Below are positions 11,973-21,095 of a stretch of 64,000 nucleotides of DNA, in pieces (within the stretch, counting starts at the first letter, position 1; each line of letters starts with the position of its first letter). Origin of the DNA: Zantedeschia hybrid cultivar. Taxonomy: Eukaryota; Streptophyta; Magnoliopsida; Alismatales; Araceae. The notes beneath the pieces were generated by a model, which was not told the origin of the DNA, did not search any database, and was given only the letters and a program-made list of their open reading frames with translations. The position numbers and the translations under genes are program-made. Location of the stretch: NCBI GenBank assembly GCA_030544215.1, contig JARZZO010000004.1:19642501-19706500 (forward strand), in the 5' to 3' direction.

Positions 11973-13015
11973 CTATGGGTGGGGTAACTCCTCTCCTTTT
12001 TCATTGATTAAGCGGTATGCATTACCTGAGTATACCTCCTTGATTACAAATGGACATTCCCAATTTTCTTGCAACTTGCTTCTGGGACCAAGAATTTTGA
12101 TCATTTTTCTCTTGAGTACCATTTCCCCAATTTCAAATTTTCTTTCGAGAACCTTCTTTGCATAGAATCTTGCAATTCTATTTCTGTAGACTTGAGCATG
12201 GTTCGCTGCCATTACCTTTTTTCATCTAATAGTTCCAGTTGGGAAAACATGGCTTTACGACGTTCAACGTCGCTAATTCCATTATCCAACTGCACTCTTA
12301 GAGAAGGAAGGAGAATCTCATATGGAAGTACTGCATCTGTTCCGAATGTCAGTGCATAAGGTGTTTGTCCCGTGGGGGTTCGGACAGAAGTGCGATACGC
12401 CCAAAGAGCTTCAACTAGGCGATCCGACCAGTCTGAATAATTGTGAGATCTGCAAGTTCTTTTGATGATTCGAATGAGAGTCTTATTGGTGGCTTTGGCT
12501 TGACCATTTTCTTGTGGATAGTAAGGCGAAGAGTGGTGCAAATTAATGCCATACTTACTGCACATGTCCTGGAGCTCCTGGGAGATGAATTGTGGTCCAT
12601 TGTCGGTGATGAGATCGCGCGGTGTCCCGAACCTGCCGAGAATGTTGCGCTTGATGAACTTCACCACCGTGGATGCTTTGATTTCCACAAACGCTTCCGC
12701 TTCAGCCCATTTAGTAAAATACTCAGTGGCAGTCAAGATAAATGATTTCCTTTTTATATTGCCTGATCGATCCTCCAGAGGTCCTATAACGTCGAATGCC
12801 CACATGGCGAAAGGCCAAGGGGAAACGATGGATTTGAGAGATGATGAAGGTGCATGAATCTTGTTAGCATGTAACTGACATTTCAAGCACCTCTGAACAA
12901 ATATGGAACAATCAGCCTCCATTGAAGGCCAATAATAGGACATGAGGAGCTTCTGATATGACCGCCACAATCGCTTGCATGAGCTGCTTCCATGACATGT
13001 GGATCTCGCCATCAT
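11973..13015 (-). pseudogene. Integrase of element B, frameshifted
   Basis: Retroviral-type integrase, which joins the cDNA to host DNA. The zinc-binding CLKCQLHANKIH segment is followed by the catalytic core with AFDVIGPL, TDNGPQF and YYPQENGQAKATN (the D,D,E residues), then a C-terminal region ending ELPHP. There is a frameshift near 12212 between core and C-terminal region, and the N-terminal HH part is shifted near 13000. The family is Tat type, close to the copies at 31850-32926 and 55827-56783. Confidence 0.85.
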
Positions 13016-14212
13016 CTAGACACCGAAGGAGCACCCCACTGAAGGATCTTCTGAAAGGGAGTCTGCCTAAGATAAGGTAGCGTTGAGATGCTCGGCGGAT
13101 AGCCTTGCGGTCAGAAGTTATGGCATAAGATGGGAAGGATCCATCGCAAAGGTAGTTCATGATATCAAAATACCACGGATTCCCATCATCCCAATCGGGG
13201 GTGAGTTCTTCCGTGATAGTTGAGACATGTTCTGATGAGAGAAGGAATTGTTGGAACCAGGGGTCCCGGAAGGAGGGTGAATCTTGCTTGTGTAGAGTGA
13301 TGGTGGCTGAACTTTTGGTGATGGAAATTTCTAGTGCTGAAGACAGGGAGGCCAGGGCATCTGCTAAGATGTTCTGAGACCTAGGCACATGTACATAGGT
13401 AATCCTCCTGCAATGCCTGGTTAGCGACCTCACTAACTCCTGATATGGCTTCAATTTTCAATCCCGGGTTTGATACTTGCCCACAGTTTGGCGGAGGATC
13501 AATTGAGAATCTCCAATTATCCTAATTCCAGGACTTTGAGGACCAACGCCAATTTTAAGCCAGCTAGGAGAGCCTCATATTCAGCAACATTGTTGGTCAC
13601 TGAGAAGGAGAGTTGGCAAGCGTGCGGAATACTTACCCCTTCCGGAGATACGAGGACCACTCCTATCCCACTGCCTTGAGAATTAAGCGCCCCGTCGAAG
13701 TAAAGGACCCAGGATGGGGTGTCATCCACTATTAGACCCAACTCCTCATCTGGGAATTCATCGTGGGCGGGCGAAAATGTAGGCAGCGGATGATGAGCTA
13801 GGTGCTCAGCAATTGCTTGCCCCTTTACAGCCTTCTGATTTACATAGGTGATGTCAAATTGGTTCAAGAAGGTTTGCCATCGCATCAGCCTATCTGTTAC
13901 AACTGGCCGCTCTAGCAAATATCTTATCGGGTCCATTCTTGCTAGGAGTTTGATCTCGTGGGCGAGGAAGTAGTGCTTCAATTTCTGCACTACCCAGACG
14001 ACGGCCGCACATGTCCTTTCCATGGCAGTGTATCGCTTTTCAGCATCGTTGAAGAGCTTGGAGAGATAGTACACTACTCTTTCTTTCTTCTCGTCATCAA
14101 GTTGGGCCAATATTGCTCCAGCCGATTCTTCAGTGGTGGAGACATATAGCAATAAAGGCCGCCCCAAGATAGGAGCCATAAGGACCGGTGGATTGAGGAG
14201 ATAGCTCTTCAA
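12912..14212 (-). pseudogene. RNase H pair of element B (degenerate RNase H plus archaeal-type RNase H)
   Basis: Translation of 14212-13517 gives the first RNase H (LLYVSTTEESAGAILAQ ... FLAHEIKLLARMDPIRYLL) and the start of a second domain (LYFDGALNSQGSGIGVVLVS ... NNVAEYEALLAGL). The usual second catalytic Asp of RNase H (TDH or TDN) is replaced by ARMDP in the first domain, so it probably acts only as a connection domain. The second domain keeps the DGA and AEYEAL acidic residues. Its C-terminal half (NILADALASL) is in another frame at 13454-12912, so the domain is frameshifted near 13500. Confidence 0.82.
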
Positions 14213-14242
14213 TTCGTCGAAGGCCTTTTGACACTTATCACT

Positions 14243-15721
14243 CTAAATAAACTTTGCCCCTCCTTTCAATAAATCATAAAAGGATTTACATCTCATAGAA
14301 TGTTGAGATATGAACCGTCTGATGAATTGCAAACGGCCGATGAGACCTTTTATATCCCTGACATTTTTAGGAGGGGGCAATTCTACTATCGCCTTCACTT
14401 TGTCCGGATCGACCTCAATCCCCCTTCTGCTTACCATGAACCCTAGCAATTTACCAGAAGAAACACCGAATACGCACTTTTTTGGGTTCATTTTCAGTTG
14501 GTGCTCTCTTGACCTCTGCATTACAACCCTAAGAACTTGAGCATGTCCCTTCCTGGTTTTAGACTTCACTAAGATATCATCCACATAAACCTCCATGTCA
14601 ATGTGAATCATGTCATGAAAGATCGCCATCATTGCCCTCCGGTAGGTGGCTCCAGCATTCTTAAGTCCAAATGGCATGACCATGTAGCAATAAGTTCCCC
14701 ATGGGGTTATGAAAGATGTTTTCTCTTGGTCTTCTTCAGCTAGTCGGATTTGATTATATCCCGAAAAACCATCCATGAAGGACAACATTTCAAATCCAGT
14801 CGTGTTATCGACCAGCAAGTCTATATGAGGTAGTGGGAAATCATCCTTTGGACAAGCTTGATTGAGATTGCGAAAATCTATGCAAACCCTAACCTTTCCG
14901 TCCTTTTTTGCCACGGAGACGATATTAGCTACCCACTTAGGATAGAGCACTACCTGAATGAACTTGGCCTTGTGTAATTTGTCAACCTCTTCTTTTACTT
15001 TAAGTGCTAATTCCGGTTGTAGCCGTCTCAACTTTTTTTTCACGGGTTTAGCGTCAGGCTTGAGGATTAACCAATGTTCCACCAATTTTGTGTTTAATCC
15101 GGGCATATCCTCATATGTCCAAGCAAACCCGTCATGATGTTCCCGGAGCACGGCTATAATGGACCCTTCTTCTTCCGGACTTAATCTGGCGCTAATTAGC
15201 ACTATCTTCGGATCCTTCTCTGTTCCAAGGTTGACTTCTTTAGTGGGTTCGTCGATGGCTGACGAAGGCTCATCAAACCGTCTTGTCCCATTGACAAGTG
15301 GTTCGGCCAAGTCATCCTCCTCTTCCCCTTCACTAAGCTCAAATACTCCCAGACCATCATTGCAAGATTTGTCTTTCTCAAGCTCCAATGGCTCAGAGAT
15401 GACCCCTATCTGAAGAAACTTGTCCATTTTGTTCCAAACTTTACACCTATTTGCTAACTCCTGAACTAAGAACAAAGGAACTTGCTTAGCCCTACAATCC
15501 CTAAATAGAGAGGAGGCTATCCTAATTCCTAAACTACTATGTACATGACCCGGAGAATGGGTCAGTTTTGTCCCGGATGGGACAAGGGTAGATCCTTGAG
15601 ACAAAGATTCAACGATGGCGGGGTTGCCCCACCATGTAAGCTCCTCGAAAATGACTTCGTCCCCTTCAGCATGAGAATTGGACTTTTTTTTTCGCGACCA
15701 AACGCCTTTAACATGAAACAT
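14243..15721 (-). CDS. Reverse transcriptase of element B
   Basis: An open frame of 492 codons. It has a linker of about 180 residues rich in Glu/Asp, then RT blocks WVANIVSVAKKDGKVRVCID, FMDGFSGYNQI, VMPFGLKNAGATY and the catalytic YVDDILVKSK, then RGLIGRLQFIRRFI at the thumb. It ends at a TAG (14243-14245), where homologues at this position have Trp, so it is cut from the RNase H that follows in the same polyprotein. Its 5' end overlaps, in a -1 relation, the frame upstream of an A9 run (plus-strand T run 15684-15692). Confidence 0.9.
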   Translation of the reverse strand: MFHVKGVWSRKKKSNSHAEGDEVIFEELTWWGNPAIVESLSQGSTLVPSGTKLTHSPGHVHSSLGIRIASSLFRDCRAKQVPLFLVQELANRCKVWNKMDKFLQIGVISEPLELEKDKSCNDGLGVFELSEGEEEDDLAEPLVNGTRRFDEPSSAIDEPTKEVNLGTEKDPKIVLISARLSPEEEGSIIAVLREHHDGFAWTYEDMPGLNTKLVEHWLILKPDAKPVKKKLRRLQPELALKVKEEVDKLHKAKFIQVVLYPKWVANIVSVAKKDGKVRVCIDFRNLNQACPKDDFPLPHIDLLVDNTTGFEMLSFMDGFSGYNQIRLAEEDQEKTSFITPWGTYCYMVMPFGLKNAGATYRRAMMAIFHDMIHIDMEVYVDDILVKSKTRKGHAQVLRVVMQRSREHQLKMNPKKCVFGVSSGKLLGFMVSRRGIEVDPDKVKAIVELPPPKNVRDIKGLIGRLQFIRRFISQHSMRCKSFYDLLKGGAKFI

Positions 15722-16267
15722 TCAAAAGAAGAGGCGTCGACCAGAGTTGAGAGCATCGGGATGGAAGGTGGGTGGAACAAGAAAGGAATGAACGTAGCGG
15801 GGGCTGGTTCATCCTTGACCAAGAAGAGCCCTATCGGTGGGCTGTTTGATTCGTGAAACAAGGACGATATGCCAAAATCTTCTTCATTTTCCTCTCGACT
15901 ATCCTCATTCTCTTCTTGCACTCCCTCTAGGCAACTCCTGCTTCTTTCTCACAAAGTGATTCATGAGGGACCATTTCTTTGTTCCTTTTGGTGGTTCAGT
16001 AGACTTGTAACCCAGGCCACATCCCCCAATGACAGGGTTCTCTAAGATGGGGTCACGAATGCCTTGTTCTTCTCTTCCTAACCCAGAGCCTGAGCTATAC
16101 CCCATCTTACTCATGAGCTGCCAACCTATGCCGGACCAAGGCCTGAGATGAGAATTGACTGATGAAAGGACGGGCTCTTTACCTTTCCTGGAAGTTATCA
16201 TGGATGGAATCTGTTCTGCTGTTACTGAGTCCAGTGACTCAATATAGGGAGTGCTTTTGACCTTCAC
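15562..16267 (-). pseudogene. G-patch segment and linker of element B polyprotein
   Basis: Frame 16267-15905 encodes a G-patch-like motif (GIGWQLMSKMGYSSGSGLG) and a second glycine block (GGCGLGYKS). These are RNA-binding-type motifs often found after the protease in plant Ty3/gypsy Tat elements. A second frame, 15921-15562, holds a linker rich in Pro and Glu whose end (CFMLKAFGREKKSPI) aligns with CFMFNSSMVQKKTPI of element C. A frameshift near 15925-15945 separates the two frames. The linker overlaps the RT frame at the A9 run. Confidence 0.7.
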
Positions 16268-16297
16268 AATCTTCCCGTTATACGGGAACTTATAGCA

Positions 16298-17431
16298 CTA
16301 GTGGTTGGTAGATAGGACTCCCAAGGTTTGGTCCATCCAAGGTCTCCCTAGAATAGCATTGTAGATTGGCTTAACATCCAGGATGTAGAATTCCGAAATC
16401 ATGACTATCGGGCCGATTTCCAGTTGCAGGAAGATCTTTCCATCTGCTGGTCTTTGGGAATTATCATAAGCCGAGACCATCATGGAGGTGGACTCAATCT
16501 TCTCCGGATCTATCCCTATCCTTTTGAGGTTCTTGAGGGGACAGACATTAATAGAGGCTCCGGTATCCAGTAAAATGGAGTCTACTGAATGACCATTGAG
16601 AGTGGCGGTTAGGCACAAAGGAAGGGATCGACACTCGGGGGGAGCCAGATCCTTTTCTGAAAAGGATATCATGGGGGTCTGAGTGACTGAGAGGATGGCA
16701 TTAGTGACTCCTCCGCTAGGAAGATCTTCATTGACCGTGATTTGCTGTAGGAAATTAAACAGCGTCTCCCTGTGTGTGGGAGATTTCCGGATCAGCTCAA
16801 GGATAGAGATCTTAGCAGGAGTCTTCTCTAAATGCTGGAGGATGTCATATTCAAACTGGGCATTCCCCGCAGTAGGGATTGAGTTACCCTGGGAGTCCAG
16901 GGGTTGGCTCGGAGGAATGATGCGATTCCTGAGCGTCACTCCCACCGAGATTGGATCTGCTTCCTCCGTTGGTGACCTTATAGGACTGAGGCAGGTCATT
17001 GACCCCTGATTCTTGGTTGGGCAAAAGATGGATAGGGTGGGTCCCTCGGCTGTGATCGGAGGGATCTGAATGAGGGTGACCGGCTTGAGGGTTGCTGGTT
17101 GCTCTTTGGGTCGGATTAGGACCAAAGGCTTGTCAGGGGAGATCGTAGAGACTTCTGGAGTAACTCCTTTAGTCTCACGCGACCAGGTGGGATCTTGATG
17201 TTTTATTCCAGACCCTTCATACTCCCAGTATTGTTCTCTGCAGACTATTACGGGCTCCAAGTCTTTGATCAAAGTGTTGACCTTTCTTTGAGAACTGGAG
17301 GAATCTTGAACTACTTGATGAGAAGGTAATGGGTCTTTCACAATTCCTAGTTCCTTCTTAGCCTTCAAAGCATCAATAGCCTTTCTCATGTCCTCCCAGT
17401 TTATCCGACCTTCATCATTCAAGTCATACAC
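16298..17431 (-). pseudogene. gag C-terminal region and aspartic protease of element B
   Basis: The first part (YDLNDEGRINWEDMRK) is the end of the gag zinc-binding region. A Pro-rich linker follows, then a retroviral-type aspartic protease with the active-site motif ILLDTGASINV and the flap-side block YNAILGRPWM. The protease cuts the polyprotein. The frame is open for 377 codons and stops before the G-patch frame. The upstream zinc motif lies across the break at 17431-17484. Confidence 0.82.
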
Positions 17432-17481
17432 TCAATTCTAAAAGTGAAGCAATTGTAGATCGTGTGTCCCGGGACCCTATG

Positions 17482-18879
17482 CTAGGGGCAATACCTGGAC
17501 GTGTCCGCACTGCGCGGAACACCTTCTCTTTGAGGTGGGAGTTGAATGGCATTACAAGCTAGCAAGGCATAAAAAATGTCTGCCAATGATTCTGGCAGAG
17601 GCGAATATGATGCTCGCTTAGCCATAGGACGACTGTAATTAGTCGGGGGATGAACAGCTGAATATTGTTTCTGATTGGGCTGAGTGTCAGACTTAGGATG
17701 GGAATTGGGAGCCCTGGTTGACTGTACTAGCATACTGACCTGTTCATTGATGGTGACTCCTTCTGTAGTAGGAGTTGGTGTGGCTTTCTTGTTCCTATTT
17801 CTATTATCAAAGAACGAAGGCAGAGTGGATTCTCGGATTTGAGACTGAACTACCCTAGCTCGATTATACAGCTGAGCGAATGTTTGAAGTTCGCTAAGCA
17901 TGAGAATAGCTCGGAGTTGAGGGGTAGCGTTGTTAACAAGCATAGTGACCGCTTGGGCTTCAGGGATGACAACCTCTGCTCTAGAAGCCATAGCTCTCCA
18001 CCTATTAGCAAAGTGAGTGAAGTCTTCATCAGACTTCATTTTTTCCATTACAAGGTCAAATAAGGTAGGGGGCAAGGCTGCCATGTGGTTGAAGTGGGTA
18101 ATGAATCTTTCAAAGACCATATCAAGGTTGATTAGGTCAATGGCTGGTAGAGAAGAAAACCATCTCAAGGCCTCTCCTTCGAGAGACTTCTGAAAGAGGT
18201 GGACAAGGAGGACTCTATCGAAGAGCCATTGGTGGGAATCCATGAGAAACCCAGATAAGTGATGGTATGGGTCAGTAGTACCATCGTACTTCCTGTACTT
18301 AGGTACTTTGAATCCTGGTGGAAAGTAGGCCGGAGGGAGCTTACAGTAGCTCAAAAGGGAATGAGGTTGCCTAAGGCTGAGATTTTCGGCCATGAGTTGC
18401 CGCACACAAGTCTCAACCTCATTCTTATAGATGAACTCCTCCTGCTTGGGAGGTGTGACCTGGTTGATGAGATTAGATGGGATTGTTTGAGCTGGCATTG
18501 TTTGATTAGCCTAGGGTCAGCTAGAAGATCCTTGGAATTGAGTTTTCCGAGGAGTGGAATCCTGAATTTTGCCACGGGAGACCAACTGGATGAGTTGATC
18601 CGGAGTATAACGTGATAACACAGCAATAAGTTTCGGATCTTCTCCAGGATTTTGGAATGTTCTACTTGAAATTACTAGCTCATCTTCTCCCTGCGAGGTA
18701 GAAGATTCATCAGAATCTTTCCTCGGAAGTCCTTCTCTAGATGCTTGGAGCATACCTATGAAGGTTTGTTGTGAATCTTCTTCAATCTCGAACAGAGGGT
18801 TGTGTATAACATTGTTACCAAGCTCATCCATGTCATCATACACAGTGTTAACATACATTCGGTTCATCATGAAACACAA
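17482..18879 (-). pseudogene. gag of element B
   Basis: Capsid-type gag protein of about 465 codons in one frame, with two stops in a linker at about 18505-18516. Capsid landmarks are VPKYRKYDGTTDPYHHLSGF, HLFQKSLEGEALRWFSSL and FERFITHFN, the usual Ty3/gypsy retrotransposon gag pattern. It ends at a TAG (17482-17484) inside RYCP-HRVPGH, the zinc-binding motif. A further frameshift follows near 17440. The likely start is one of the Met codons at 18864-18879. Confidence 0.82.
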
Positions 18880-19742
18880 ATCCTAAATGATTTTATATTT
18901 CACTTGAAAGGTTAACGGCATATTATGAGTGTTGGTTTCTAACAAATCAAGTTCAAGCCCTTAACGACCCGGGACTTTTCTTTCAAAACTTGTTCCACCA
19001 GAGTTTAGTTAGGTGTCTTAAATTTTGGAATAATTCTCTCAGTGACACCTATGGGTGGATGATTGTGAATGGAAAGGCTCAATTAATTCCTCACACAAAC
19101 CCGGGGTTCCTATCGGGTGGTTTCAGGTACAACCTGCTCGGCGGCCAAGTGGGAATCCCTGGCTCGCGGAGACTCACGGAGGTTCCCAACATAATAAGAC
19201 TAGTCACACCCGAGTGGGAATCCTCAGGTGGAGAGTCAAATACTGTGGGAGAGGTGACTAGAGATGTGATGCCGGCTCTTCCTTAAAACCCCCGCGGAGA
19301 GTACCCCAAAAAACCCAGAAACTTAACAACTAACAGGCCAGAACATACAACGAATCAACAAGGCAGGCAACAACAGCATACATGAACGGCTAACAGGATG
19401 GCTATCAAAGCAAAGAGGACGGCCAGGGGCTTGGCCGTCAAAGGCAGAGGACGGCCAAGCGGTTGGCCGTCAAGTAGAGGATGACGGCCAAGGGGCCCGC
19501 CGTCCAATGGAGTGGATGGCCTGTATGTTGGCCGTCCAATAGAGAGGACGGCCTGGGTACTGGCCATCCGGGGGGGTCGACGACTAGGCAAGTGGCCATC
19601 CAAGGTGTTCGACGGCCAACTGCTTGGCCGTTTGGCAGCTTGAACAGCCTAGCAACAGGTCGTCCAGATCAAAATAAAATATATCAGGGCCTTACCTTCT
19701 TACCTTTGATCGCGATGCGTGCAACGGGCTATAGAGGTCCCA
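18880..19742 (-). other. 5' leader of element B transcript with palindromic array
   Basis: Non-coding region between primer site and gag. From 19384 to about 19670 it contains nine palindromic units with GGACGGCC/GGCCGTCC arms. Starts are at 19384, 19417, 19449, 19482, 19514, 19546, 19578, 19610 and 19642, a period of 32 with three steps of 33. A structured leader could act in packaging or translation, but that is only inference. Confidence 0.85.
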
Positions 19743-19754
19743 CCGTGATCGCCA
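19743..19754 (-). other. Primer-binding site of element B
   Basis: Six bases inside the 5' LTR the minus strand reads TGGCGATCACGG. It begins TGG, complementary to a tRNA CCA end. The sequence resembles the 3' end of an arginine tRNA, but I could not check this. Confidence 0.65.
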
Positions 19755-19760
19755 GAGGGC

Positions 19761-21095
19761 TGTAGGCTCCCGGAACGTCCCCCGCCGTTGCTGCGGACTT
19801 GGACGAGGGCTTCTCCGTTCGTCTTAGCACTGCGGCGATTTGGAAGGGTTAGGAATCAAAGTGTGTGATCGCCAGGAGTATTACCTTATGGTCCCTGTAC
19901 TCCGCAGGATGGTGAGAGTAATCGCGTTCTGATGGAGCGGGAGACGACGGATTCCTCTTCTCTTCCTCCGGCCAGCTAGAGGAGGAGAGCTCGGCAGTCT
20001 GCACACAGAAATGCGGTAAGGGTCCCTGAAAGGAAAAGACAAGACAAACGAAGAAGATAACCCGATTAGGACTGTGATATGTAGAATCTATTCATGCAAA
20101 TATAGAAATAAACTAAAATTGAAAGGGGACGTACCGGATGGGTGTTTAGGGAGGGAAGGTGACCATATGTTATGGCTACCCACCTCCCGTTTTTTTTTGG
20201 TTGAAACCTTTGGAGGGTAAAAGGTGCTAGGTCATCCTAACATGCATGCATGCAGATGGGGGTGCTCGTGTGTGATAATAGTGAAAAGTAAAGTGATGTG
20301 TTAAAAGAAAAAGAGTAAAAAGGAGGAGATGATGTTACAGAGTGGATGAAGAGTGGGAATGCAATGAAATGGAAAGGAGAAAAATAAGGAGATAGTTAAG
20401 AGAACAAGACCAATTGGAATGCGGAAGATCCCTCCGATTTGTCGACTGCCAAGGCTTCTTCCCGCTTGAAGTTCTTCCGGAAGCTATCCAACTACTTGCC
20501 AACTCAAACCCCCCCTTCGCTAACCTGTCTAGCCTCTCTAACCTCCCCTCTCGAAGGGACATAGAGGGTTTAAATAGGTGAAGGGAAAATAGGAGGAAAT
20601 TGGAGTCTAAATCCTCGTAAATCATCAAAGAACCAATGGGAAGCGGTCAAAAGTCGGAGGTTGTGTGCGTGGCAGTCGCCGGAGTGGGGAATGATGGGAG
20701 TAGTGGGGGTGAGGGTGGCGAGTAGAGGAGATCGTGGGGAGACAAGGTTAAGATGGAAGTTAGGGGAGTGGATGGCCCACCATCTTGCCTTCCAATCCCG
20801 TGGAAGGCCAGGTAGCTGGCCTTCCACGAAGAAGTGGAAGGCGGCCCGGTTGGCCTTCGAAGGGTGGTGGAAGGCAAGGGTTGGCCTTCGAAGGATGGTG
20901 GAAGGCGGACAGGTTGGCCTTCGAAGGATGGTGAAAGGCGGGCAGGTTGGTCTTCCACGAAAAGGTGGCTAAAGTCGAGATTGGTTAATGGGCTTGATTA
21001 TTAGTAGGCCGAAGGATGAGATGGCTAAGGTGGTGGGCTTGGAAATGATGGATGGGGTTCATAACCAAAAAGGGGGTCCAAAATCGGTGTCTACA
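19761..21095 (-). repeat. 5' LTR of element B
   Basis: 1335 bp, matching the 3' LTR at 2924-4283. It includes a five-unit palindromic array and a TGGCGATCAC decamer at 19865-19874 (minus strand), a near copy of the primer site 120 bp away. The promoter for the element's own transcript should lie in its right part. I did not find a convincing TATA box. Confidence 0.92.
20802..20968. repeat. Palindromic tandem array, GGAAGGCC arms (5' LTR of B)
   Basis: Five units of about 33 bp, corresponding to six in the other LTR. The unit at 3' LTR positions about 4056-4088 or the one after it has no partner here. Confidence 0.88.

Larger units (their letters stand above)
2924..21095 (-). mobile_element. 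Complete Tat-clade Ty3/gypsy element B with antisense genes
   Basis: 18,172 bp, bounded by direct LTRs (2924-4283 and 19761-21095) that start TGTAGG and end GTCTACA. The perfect 5-bp TSD is CCGCT (2919-2923 and 21096-21100). On the minus strand it reads 5' LTR, primer site, leader, gag, protease, G-patch segment, RT, RNase H, second RNase H, integrase. About 7.7 kb then follows before the 3' LTR, carrying two genes on the opposite strand (X at 5524-6861, Y at 7333-10281). Gag-pol has several stops and frameshifts. The LTRs differ by several percent in the stretches I compared and by one tandem-repeat unit, so this is an old, inactive copy. Confidence 0.93.
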
